11,727 nt of DNA. It comes from Chloroflexota bacterium (GTDB taxonomy: Bacteria > Chloroflexota > Limnocylindria > Limnocylindrales > CSP1-4). The position numbers and the translations under genes are program-made. The notes under the pieces were generated by a model. It did no database searches and had not been told where the DNA came from. It saw nothing but the letters and a program-made list of their open reading frames with translations. Positions 6,712 to 11,727 of the stretch are shown here, piece by piece. The stretch spans positions 1 through 11,727 of the forward strand of contig JADGQH010000076.1 in the NCBI GenBank assembly GCA_017881985.1, written 5' to 3'. Position 1 is the stretch's first letter, and every line of letters starts with the position of its first letter.

Positions 6712-7287
6712 ATGACGACGACCCGACCCGCCTCACTCCCGTTCACCGGTGACCCCGCGGCCGACGCGCTCCTTGCGAGCGACCCGCTCGCCCTCCTCAT
6801 CGGGTTCGTGCTTGACCAGCAGGTCACCGTCCAGAAGGCGTTCGCCGGCCCTGCGGAGCTGCGAAGGCGGCTCGGGACGCTCGACGCTGCGGCGCTCGCC
6901 GCGATCGAGCCGGGCGCGTTCGCGGCCGCGTTCACCGAACGGCCTGCCCTCCACCGGTTCCCGGGCGCCATGGCCGCCCGTGTCCAGGAGCTCTGCGCGG
7001 TGATCGCGCGCGATCATGGCGGCGACGCCAGCCGGGTCTGGACCGAGGCGGGGAACGGCGTCGATCTCGAACGGCGGCTGCGCGCCCTTCCTGGGATCGG
7101 GGAGATGAAGGCGCGGACGCTGGTCGGGCTGCTCGCCAGGCGTTTCGACGTCCGGCCGCCGGGCTGGGAAGCCGTGGCGCCCAGCCACCCGACGCTCGCG
7201 GACGTGGACTCGGCGGAGGCGCTCGCGCAGTACCAGGAGCAGAAGCGAGCCTGGAAAGCGAGCCAGAAGGCCGCCGCGCGAGGCTAG
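6712..7287 (+). CDS. HhH-GPD family base-excision-repair-like protein (TIGR03252 type)
   Basis: A 191-residue protein with the signature of a small HhH-GPD family found mainly in high-GC bacteria. It opens FTGDPAADALLASDPLALLI (11-30), then LDQQVTVQKAFAGP (34-47), PALHRFPGAMAARVQELC (78-95) and the helix-hairpin-helix LPGIGEMKARTLVGLL (126-141). Such folds usually flip and excise damaged bases. The position of the endonuclease III catalytic Lys appears to be Met132, and with a single cysteine (Cys95) there is no 4Fe-4S loop. If active it is more likely a monofunctional glycosylase, but activity is unproven. The start at 6712 is supported by the family N-terminus and the TACCAT box. It is divergent from the flavodoxin gene and convergent with the DUF3037 gene. 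Confidence 0.85.
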   Translation: MTTTRPASLPFTGDPAADALLASDPLALLIGFVLDQQVTVQKAFAGPAELRRRLGTLDAAALAAIEPGAFAAAFTERPALHRFPGAMAARVQELCAVIARDHGGDASRVWTEAGNGVDLERRLRALPGIGEMKARTLVGLLARRFDVRPPGWEAVAPSHPTLADVDSAEALAQYQEQKRAWKASQKAAARG

Positions 7288-7320
7288 CGCCCCCGGCCGC
7301 CACCGGCGACAAGGAGCGGC

Positions 7321-7335
7321 GCGGCCGAGAGCCGC
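7321..7335. terminator. Weak hairpin between converging HhH-GPD and DUF3037 genes
   Basis: GCGGC (7321-7325) pairs with GCCGC (7331-7335) around CGAGA. An alternative 5' arm lies at 7316-7320. It sits in the 66-bp convergent gap and has no T-tract. It is only suggestive, because short GC stems are frequent in this DNA. Confidence 0.25.
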
Positions 7336-7353
7336 CCGTCCGCCAGCCGCGCC

Positions 7354-7770
7354 CTACGGCGTGGGTGCCGCGCCGACCAGGGTACGCACGAGGTGGTCGA
7401 GCGTCATTGCCGGATCGGCGGTCAGGCCGGCGTGCACCGACGACGGCTGGATGACCGTCGACGACGGCGCGACCAGCCAGTGGAAACGCTCTGCCGGCGC
7501 GAGCGCCGCGATCGGCCCCGCGCTCGGGTCTCCCGCCGCGATCCGCTGGATCAGGTCGAGGTGCGCCCGGACCTCGTCCACGTCGCAGTCGGGATCAAGC
7601 GAGCGCAGCCGCGCCTCGTCCAGCCGCATCTCCGCGCCGACGAACCGGAGCGGCCGACACAGCAGGACGATCCCGGCGTTCAGCCGCTCGCCGCGCTCGA
7701 CGCGCGGGACGACGCGCACGATCGCATAGGCGAACGGTGAGCGCGCGGCGTCAGGCGGCGGCTCGGGCAC
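7354..7770 (-). CDS. DUF3037 family protein
   Basis: A 138-residue protein matching DUF3037. It has FAYAIVRVVPRVERGERLNA (13-32) followed by GIVLLCRPLRFVGAEMRLDE (33-52), and near the C-terminus RFHWLVAPSSTVIQPS (95-110). No biochemical role is known to me. The GTG start is supported by GGAGGAGG (7777-7784) 6 nt upstream, the strongest ribosome site in the window. The first 20 nt overlap the end of the HipA-like kinase gene, so translation is probably coupled and the proteins likely work together. The same pairing of DUF3037 with a HipA-like gene is, from general knowledge, common in bacteria. Confidence 0.85.
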   Translation of the reverse strand: MPEPPPDAARSPFAYAIVRVVPRVERGERLNAGIVLLCRPLRFVGAEMRLDEARLRSLDPDCDVDEVRAHLDLIQRIAAGDPSAGPIAALAPAERFHWLVAPSSTVIQPSSVHAGLTADPAMTLDHLVRTLVGAAPTP

Positions 7771-8530
7771 GCTCGGCCTCCTCCACGAACTCCCGCGGCG
7801 CCGCGAGCCGGGCCAGCAGGTACGTCACGTACGCGGCGCGGTTCTGCGCCACCGAGGCAAATGCGGGGTCGCCGGCCAGCCAGACGTCCGGGACCTCGGC
7901 GACGATCTCCTCGAGGAGGCGCGCCGTCACGAGCGGGGCCAGCCGCGCGTCCGCGTCCGGGATCGGCGCGGCGAACGGGAGCAGCACGTGGTCGGCGATC
8001 CACGGGAACGGACGTCGAGCCTGGGCGGCCGGATCCTCCCAGCGGTGATGGGCGAAGAGCGCCGCGCCGTGATCGATGCAGTAGACCCGGCCGTGCCACG
8101 TCAGCAGGTTCACGTTGCGGGCGCTCCGGTCCGGGTTCGTGACCAGCGCGTCGAACCAGGCGATCGCCGCGGCCTGGTCGGGATCCGGCCGCGGCCCGAT
8201 GGCCGGCGCGTAGGCGAGCGCGCCGGGCAGGAAGTCGACACCGAGGTTGGTCCCAGGTGAGCGGTCGAGCAGCTCCTTGACTTCCCAGTGGGCCTCGCCC
8301 GCGCCCAGCGCGGGATCGAGCTCGACGAGCACCTGCTCTGGCACGAGGATCCCGAGCGCGCGTCCCAGCTCACCGGCGATCACCTCGGCAGCCAGGGCCT
8401 TCGGGCCCTGCCCGGCGCCGCGGAACTTCACCACGTAGAGCCCGTCGTCGTCCGCCTCGCACAGGCCCGGCAACGAGCCGCCCTCCCGGAATGGGGTGAC
8501 GTAGCGCGTCGCGGCGACGGTCCGGAGCAT
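7751..8530 (-). CDS. HipA-like kinase family protein (HipA_2 type)
   Basis: A 259-residue protein resembling the compact HipA-like kinase domain. The candidate ATP-contacting Lys35 lies in YVVKFRGAGQG (32-42). The catalytic-loop-like NPDRSARNVNLL (132-143) has Asp134 and Asn139. IDHGA (152-156) has Asp153 in the place of the metal-binding Asp. Classical HipA is about 440 residues and phosphorylates glutamyl-tRNA synthetase; here the N-terminal subdomain is missing and no HipB-type HTH gene is adjacent, so toxin activity should not be assumed. The ATG at 8530 has TACACT 7 nt upstream and no Shine-Dalgarno; a longer frame reaching 9022 would run through the divergent promoter and esterase and is rejected. 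It overlaps the downstream DUF3037 gene by 20 nt. Confidence 0.82.
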   Translation of the reverse strand: MLRTVAATRYVTPFREGGSLPGLCEADDDGLYVVKFRGAGQGPKALAAEVIAGELGRALGILVPEQVLVELDPALGAGEAHWEVKELLDRSPGTNLGVDFLPGALAYAPAIGPRPDPDQAAAIAWFDALVTNPDRSARNVNLLTWHGRVYCIDHGAALFAHHRWEDPAAQARRPFPWIADHVLLPFAAPIPDADARLAPLVTARLLEEIVAEVPDVWLAGDPAFASVAQNRAAYVTYLLARLAAPREFVEEAERARAAA

Positions 8531-8537
8531 GCCCGGC

Positions 8538-8543
8538 AGTGTA
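8538..8543 (-). promoter_or_regulatory. -10-like TACACT placed for a leaderless HipA-like mRNA
   Basis: On the minus strand TACACT ends exactly 7 nt before the ATG at 8530. There is no purine-rich ribosome site between them. This matches the geometry seen at three other starts in the window. Confidence 0.45.
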
Positions 8544-8632
8544 CGGGTCGGGCGCGGCCGCGGAGGAGGTCCGGGCGATCCCGGCGGCAGGCGCGCAGCG
8601 TCTCGAGTGGACGTCGGGCGGCCCGACGACCG

Positions 8633-8638
8633 TATGCT
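8633..8638 (+). promoter_or_regulatory. Candidate -10 (TATGCT) for the esterase gene
   Basis: TATGCT is the hexamer also found before the helicase. TGGACG (8608-8613) could be a poor -35, 19 nt upstream. The predicted leader of about 40 nt includes the GGGAG ribosome site at 8674-8678. The 156-bp gap between the HipA-like gene and the esterase thus holds promoters for both directions. Confidence 0.35.
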
Positions 8639-8686
8639 GGCACGACGCGCCGGTCCGGACGCGTCCTTGGGAAGGGAGCTGGGTTC

Positions 8687-9658
8687 GTGTCGCACCAGGA
8701 CATGCCGCTGGCCGAGATGCGTGCCTACCGCCCCGACCTTGCCGTCCCGCCCGACCTGGATCGGTTCTGGTCGGACACGCTCGCGGAGGCGCGGGGTCAC
8801 CCGCTCGACGCAACGTTCACGCGCTTCGACAGTGGCCTGGCCGTCCTCGAGACGTTCGACGTCAGCTTCGCGGGCTTCGGCGGGTCCCCGGTCCGGGCCT
8901 GGCTGCACATGCCGGCGGGGAGCCGGGGACCGCTGCCCGCGGTGGTCGAGTTCGTCGGCTACGGCGGCGGGCGCGGCCTGGCCCACGAACGAGTGCTGTG
9001 GGCGACCGCTGGGTATGCCCATCTCGTCATGGACACGCGCGGCCAGGGATCAAGCTGGGCGGTCGGGGACACGCCCGACCCCGACGCGACAGGCGAACCG
9101 TCCCACCCCGGGTTCATGACCCAGGGAATCCTGGATCCGCGGACCTACTACTACCGGCGGATCTACACGGACGCCGTGCGCGCCGTCGACGCCATTCGCG
9201 CCCACCCGGCCGTCGACCCGGCGCGAGTGGCGGCCACGGGCGGCAGCCAGGGAGGCGGGATGAGCCTCGCGGTGGCGAGCCTCGTGGACGACCTCGCGGC
9301 GGTGGCCCCCGACGTGCCCTTCCTGTGCGACTTCCCGCGGGCCACGACCTTTGTCGATACGAACCCGTACGCGGAGGTCGCCCGGTACCTCAAGGCCCAT
9401 CGCGACCACGTCGAGCAGGCATACCGGACGCTGGCCTACTTCGATGGGGCGATCCTCGGGCGCCGTGCGACCGCGCCCGCCCTGTTCTCGGTCGGCCTCA
9501 TGGACGGGATCTGCCCACCCTCGACGGTCTACGCCGCGTTCAACCACTACGCAGGCCCCAGGGAGATCCGCGAGTACCCGTTCAACGACCACGAGGGGGG
9601 CCAGGGCTTCCACGATCGCGTGAAGATGGCCTGGCTCAGGGAGCGGCTTCGCGCCTGA
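8687..9658 (+). CDS. Acetylxylan esterase / cephalosporin-C deacetylase (CE7 family)
   Basis: A 323-residue alpha/beta-hydrolase of carbohydrate esterase family 7. It removes acetyl groups from xylo-oligosaccharides and from cephalosporin C. The nucleophile elbow GGSQGG (185-190) gives Ser187, the acid is Asp273 in LMDGICPPS, and His302 is in NDHEGGQ. RGQGSS (118-123) is the family's oxyanion-region motif. The spacing agrees with the well-studied Thermotoga maritima enzyme. No signal peptide is present, so the enzyme is probably intracellular and acts on imported oligosaccharides. The GTG start at 8687 has GGGAG 8 nt upstream; the in-frame ATG at 8702 lies too far from it. No sugar transporter or xylanase is adjacent, so the natural substrate is open. 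Confidence 0.93.
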   Translation: MSHQDMPLAEMRAYRPDLAVPPDLDRFWSDTLAEARGHPLDATFTRFDSGLAVLETFDVSFAGFGGSPVRAWLHMPAGSRGPLPAVVEFVGYGGGRGLAHERVLWATAGYAHLVMDTRGQGSSWAVGDTPDPDATGEPSHPGFMTQGILDPRTYYYRRIYTDAVRAVDAIRAHPAVDPARVAATGGSQGGGMSLAVASLVDDLAAVAPDVPFLCDFPRATTFVDTNPYAEVARYLKAHRDHVEQAYRTLAYFDGAILGRRATAPALFSVGLMDGICPPSTVYAAFNHYAGPREIREYPFNDHEGGQGFHDRVKMAWLRERLRA

Positions 9659-9695
9659 GGGGCCCAGCAGCAGCAGCCGGCGGTCACCTGTGCGA

Positions 9696-9713
9696 TAGTT
9701 GCATGCGCAACTA
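9696..9713. promoter_or_regulatory. Operator-like perfect dyad upstream of the FDOR gene
   Basis: TAGTTGC (9696-9702) and GCAACTA (9707-9713) form a perfect 7-bp inverted repeat around ATGC. Outer arms GCGA (9692-9695) and TCGC (9718-9721) also pair. The element is AT-richer than its surroundings and lies 22 nt before the ATG at 9736. A -10-like GATAGT (9694-9699) overlaps the left arm, and a third half-site GCAACT occurs at 9745-9750. The shape fits a dimeric repressor site, for example MarR-type, but no regulator gene is in the window. Confidence 0.5.
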
Positions 9714-9735
9714 GGTATCGCAGAGGAACCAGCGC

Positions 9736-10113
9736 ATGAACGACGCAACTCGAACCGCCCTCGCCCGGGGCGGGATCATCGACCTCACGACGACCGGCCG
9801 AAGGAGCGGCGAGCCGCGCCGGATCGAGATCGTCTTCCACGTCATCGACGGCCGCATCGTCGTCAGCGGGATGCCGCGCCGCGAGAAGCGTGCGTGGCTC
9901 GCCAACATCGAGGCGAACCCGCGGGTGACGGTCCACCTGAAGCGGGACGTCGTCGCCGACCTGCCCGGCGGAGCGCGGGTGGTGACCGACGAGAGCGAAC
10001 GGCGAGCGCTGCTCGCCCACGTCGCGCGAGCCTGGGGCCGCGACGACCTCGAGGTCATGGTCCGGTACAGCCCCCTGATCGAAATCGTCCTCGACGACCG
10101 GGCGATCGCCTGA
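9736..10113 (+). CDS. Nitroreductase-like FDOR family protein, probably deazaflavin (F420)-dependent
   Basis: A 125-residue split-beta-barrel protein of the Ddn-like FDOR group (PF04075-type). DLTTTGRRSGEPRRIEIVFH (16-35) and KRAWLANIEANPRVTVHLK (51-69) are the family's hallmark regions. Relatives use reduced F420 to reduce quinones, nitro compounds or enones; some bind other cofactors or fatty acids, so F420 use is inferred. The ATG has AGAGG (9722-9726) 9 nt upstream. The operator-like dyad just before it suggests inducible control. The gene is about 77 nt after the esterase and probably has its own promoter. Confidence 0.85.
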   Translation: MNDATRTALARGGIIDLTTTGRRSGEPRRIEIVFHVIDGRIVVSGMPRREKRAWLANIEANPRVTVHLKRDVVADLPGGARVVTDESERRALLAHVARAWGRDDLEVMVRYSPLIEIVLDDRAIA

Positions 10114-10124
10114 TCGTCGCCCGG
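10098..10124 (+). terminator. Hairpin spanning the FDOR stop codon
   Basis: CCGGGCGA (10098-10105) pairs perfectly with TCGCCCGG (10117-10124) around an 11-nt loop that includes the TGA. The loop can form a few additional pairs in an alternative fold. No T-tract follows. It may end the FDOR transcript or stabilise its 3' end. Confidence 0.35.
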
Positions 10125-10167
10125 GGGCGGGACTAACGGGCCATACCCACCTCGGGACGCGTGCGGG

Positions 10168-10173
10168 TACGGT
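10168..10173 (+). promoter_or_regulatory. -10-like TACGGT placed for a leaderless mRNA
   Basis: TACGGT ends 7 nt before the ATG at 10181. No Shine-Dalgarno sequence is present in between or just upstream. It is the fourth case of this geometry in the window. Confidence 0.4.
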
Positions 10174-10180
10174 CGATCGC

Positions 10181-10843
10181 ATGTCGATGCGCGCGCTGAT
10201 TCCGCGACCGCTGCGGATGTTCTTCCCGGCAGCGAACCCGGGGCTCGACCCGGCGGCCAAGCCGGCACCCGCCGAGGCCGTCCCGACCGTGGAGCTGACC
10301 GTCTACGCGGACGACTCGGTTGTCTTCGGGCGCCTCCCGCTCGCCGCGGACCGGGTCACCGACCTGATGAACGACGGGACCGAGTTCGAGTTCACCGACA
10401 CCTACCTGCAGAGCCTCGACGACAGCCACGGCCTCCTGGTCAGGACGGTGGTGGTGGCGCGGACCGAGATCTTCGCCGTCGCGGTAGCCGGCCCGCGCGG
10501 TGATCCGCGGCGACGAACCCGCACGCGCCCGATCCCCGTCGAGATCCGGGTGGGGCGCTATGACGTCAGCGGCAACATCCACGTGGTGCCGGGCACCGAC
10601 CCGATCGTCGGGTTCCGCCGTCGGAAGGTGATGGTCCCGCTCACGGAGGCCACGATCGCCTTCGACGGGCCAGGCGGACGGACCGTCTCGCGGTTCGGGA
10701 CGGTCCTCGTGAACCGGGAGCTCACCGCCTGGATCGCCCCTGCCTCGCGCTCGGACGTCCGGCCGCCCGAGCTGGTCCCGGAGCTTGCCGGGAGCGGGCT
10801 GGCCAAGGACTTCACGGTCCAGCTGGTGGGGCCCGAGACGTAG
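10181..10843 (+). CDS. Hypothetical protein built from two related halves
   Basis: A 220-residue protein I do not firmly recognise. After a Pro/Ala-rich N-terminus (1-34) with no convincing signal peptide, two segments can be aligned: 37-103 and 120-187. Both open with VEL/VEI, place a Gly-containing strand about 12 residues on, have FTDTYL or PLTEATI in the middle, and close with a strand pair VRTVVVARTEIFAVAVA or FGTVLVNRELTAWIA. An Arg-rich linker, near 107-117, joins them. The repeat suggests a duplicated small beta domain; a weak resemblance to DUF6812-type proteins is possible. The start at 10181 is supported by the TACGGT box. It stands alone between two transcription units. Confidence 0.75.
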   Translation: MSMRALIPRPLRMFFPAANPGLDPAAKPAPAEAVPTVELTVYADDSVVFGRLPLAADRVTDLMNDGTEFEFTDTYLQSLDDSHGLLVRTVVVARTEIFAVAVAGPRGDPRRRTRTRPIPVEIRVGRYDVSGNIHVVPGTDPIVGFRRRKVMVPLTEATIAFDGPGGRTVSRFGTVLVNRELTAWIAPASRSDVRPPELVPELAGSGLAKDFTVQLVGPET

Positions 10844-11107
10844 GGACGCCCTGGCCCCCGACCAGCCGGCTCAGCAGGAGCGACGCTCCCGGGTGGTCAC
10901 CGGCGACCCGGTGTCGTCGGCGCGCTGAAGGTCGCCGAGACAGGTCGCCTGCGTACCCGCCGCCCGTCCGGGGCCTGATCCACGTTCGAGGCGCTGGGAA
11001 CCGCCGGCCGGTGTCTGCCGTCCTCTGCGGAGAACATCCAACAGACGCTGGTCGGTGCGTCCCGGCCGCACACTCGGTCCCGACCGCCCCAGGAAAGAGG
11101 CGGCACC
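10844..11107. other. 264-bp intergenic region with two hairpins and a ribosome site
   Basis: No gene is supported here. Two short hairpins follow the upstream stop: GGAGC-GAC-GCTCC (10877-10889) and CACCGG-CGAC-CCGGTG (10898-10913). They may end the preceding transcript, though neither has a T-run. The right end carries the purine-rich ribosome site AGGAAAGAGG (11091-11100) of the lipoprotein gene. I see no clear -10 for that gene. Confidence 0.4.
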
Positions 11108-11533
11108 ATGGCACTTCGATCGTTTCTGGCAACGCTCCTCTGCGCGTCGGCCCTCGCGGCCTGTTCCACCACCCAGGCGTCGGAACCGCTGGGCGCGACG
11201 TGCGACCAGTTCCGAACCACGCCGGTCGTGGAGCAATCCGACGTGATCGCTGCGGGTGCGGACGTAAAGATCGTCCTCTGCGCGAACCCGTCGACGGGCT
11301 TCTCGTGGGACGAGCCGCAGCTGGGTGACGGCTCCGTGCTCCAGCTCGTCGACCGCACCTACCAGGCGCCCGACGGCGCGAGCCTCCCAATCGTCGGCGC
11401 GGCCGGCGGCGAGGTCCTCACGGTTCGCGGCCTCGCGGCCGGGACCACGACCCTCTCCATCCGGTACAGCCAGCCGTGGGTTGGTGGCACGAAGGGCGAG
11501 TGGACGTACCGGCTGTCGGTCACCGTCCAGTAG
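11108..11533 (+). CDS. Lipoprotein with chagasin-type (I42) cysteine-protease inhibitor domain
   Basis: A 141-residue predicted lipoprotein. The signal peptide has Arg4, a hydrophobic core and the lipobox LAAC, so Cys19 would be acylated and the protein anchored outside the cytoplasmic membrane. The mature part has the three loop motifs of chagasin-family inhibitors: NPSTGFSW (60-67), GAAGGE (97-102) and YSQPW (120-124). Such proteins block papain-type peptidases by inserting these loops into the active site. The usual RPW of the last loop is QPW here, which might alter affinity. Cys32 and Cys58 could form a disulfide. The ATG has AGGAAAGAGG 7 nt upstream. No peptidase gene is in the window, so the target is unknown. 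Confidence 0.85.
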   Translation: MALRSFLATLLCASALAACSTTQASEPLGATCDQFRTTPVVEQSDVIAAGADVKIVLCANPSTGFSWDEPQLGDGSVLQLVDRTYQAPDGASLPIVGAAGGEVLTVRGLAAGTTTLSIRYSQPWVGGTKGEWTYRLSVTVQ

Positions 11534-11580
11534 CGCAGGGTCCTCGTCCACCCCGGCCCCGCAGACCGTTGGGCAACCCT

Positions 11581-11608
11581 CGATCGATCATCCGGGTCGG
11601 CTCGATCG
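11581..11608. terminator. Inverted repeat between the converging lipoprotein and VOC genes
   Basis: CGATCGA (11581-11587) and TCGATCG (11602-11608) form a perfect 7-bp stem around a 14-nt loop, followed by only two T residues. It lies in the 96-bp gap between the stops at 11533 and 11630. It is a plausible shared transcription end point but weak, as each arm is nearly self-complementary. Confidence 0.3.
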
Positions 11609-11629
11609 TTCGGCGCATGAACCGGGATC

Positions 11630-11727
11630 TCAGCCGCGGCCCATCGTCGTGGCCACGTCGGCCTCGTTGCCCGCCGTGTCGGCAAGCGTCCACCACGACG
11701 GCGCGAACTCGTCCCGCACCATGCGGC
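11630..11727 (-). CDS. C-terminal end of a probable VOC/glyoxalase-family protein (partial)
   Basis: On the minus strand a frame is open from the right edge to a TGA at 11632-11630, giving about 31 residues. It contains MVRDEFAPSWWTLADTAG followed by NEADVATTMGRG. The W-x-x-LAD-x-x-GNE pattern is the usual last strand of VOC-superfamily proteins, where the Glu is often a metal ligand, and the stop soon after fits the family. The reaction cannot be told from this fragment. The rest of the gene lies beyond the window. Confidence 0.6.
   Translation of the reverse strand, partial: RMVRDEFAPSWWTLADTAGNEADVATTMGRG

Noticed and set aside
7354..8530. Classical HipBA toxin-antitoxin locus
   Set aside because: The kinase is much shorter than HipA, and the partner is DUF3037 rather than an HTH antitoxin, so the toxin-antitoxin label is not supported.
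8531..9022. N-terminal extension of the HipA-like kinase
   Set aside because: It would overlap the divergent promoter region and the start of the esterase; homology begins near the ATG at 8530, which has a well-placed TACACT box.
9664..9676. Short CAG repeat
   Set aside because: About four copies only, in GC-rich intergenic DNA; no sign of a functional microsatellite.
8539..9714. 391-residue plus-strand frame overlapping the esterase
   Set aside because: It is a different frame from the CE7 esterase with its intact triad; its product is Arg/Gly-rich and matches nothing.
10871..11551. 226-residue minus-strand frame over the lipoprotein
   Set aside because: The plus-strand lipoprotein has a ribosome site, lipobox and chagasin motifs; the antisense product has none.

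Overview
The window is very GC-rich, and its genes are tightly packed and individually ordinary. The best taxonomic guess is a soil or freshwater Chloroflexota lineage (Limnocylindria/Ellin6529-like), with a high-GC actinobacterium as the alternative. The evidence is a deazaflavin (F420)-type FDOR protein, an HhH-GPD protein of the TIGR03252 type, a DUF3037/HipA-like pair, a LiaF-like toast-rack membrane protein and several apparently leaderless genes. The taxonomy is inference. I see no rRNA, tRNA, CRISPR array, insertion sequence, phage gene or integrase.

Left part (1-2794). A plus-strand gene tail may enter from the left edge and end at 73. It faces a minus-strand pair: a DEAD-box RNA helicase (1544-2794), then a 6-phosphofructokinase (179-1354) whose key residues predict pyrophosphate rather than ATP as phosphoryl donor. 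A strong hairpin (130-175) lies between the converging genes.

Centre-left (2795-4712). Divergent from the helicase is a plus-strand run: PPK2-type polyphosphate kinase, a four-helix membrane protein, and a YbaK-type aminoacyl-tRNA deacylase that overlaps its neighbour by 4 nt. This is probably one operon. A PPi-type PFK and a polyphosphate kinase in one window suggest a cell that draws on condensed inorganic phosphates.

Centre (4783-7287). A minus-strand pair follows: a flavodoxin-like protein, then a polytopic LiaF/toast-rack membrane protein. Divergent from them is an HhH-GPD base-excision-repair-like protein.

Centre-right (7354-9658). A minus-strand HipA-like kinase overlaps a downstream DUF3037 gene, a recurring two-gene module without a HipB-like antitoxin. 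Divergent from it is a CE7 acetylxylan esterase/cephalosporin-C deacetylase with a complete catalytic triad.

Right part (9736-11727). An FDOR (F420-type) protein lies behind a perfect operator-like dyad. Then come an unrecognised protein made of two related halves, a lipoprotein carrying a chagasin-type (I42) cysteine-protease inhibitor domain, and the C-terminal end of a probable VOC/glyoxalase protein entering from the right edge on the minus strand.

The most interesting cross-cutting signal is regulatory. Four genes have a TANNNT hexamer 6-8 nt before the start codon and no convincing Shine-Dalgarno, as expected for leaderless mRNAs. Two others have the same kind of hexamer further upstream plus a Shine-Dalgarno. 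I found no clearly new multi-gene system; the HipA-like/DUF3037 pair is the nearest candidate for unexplained biology.
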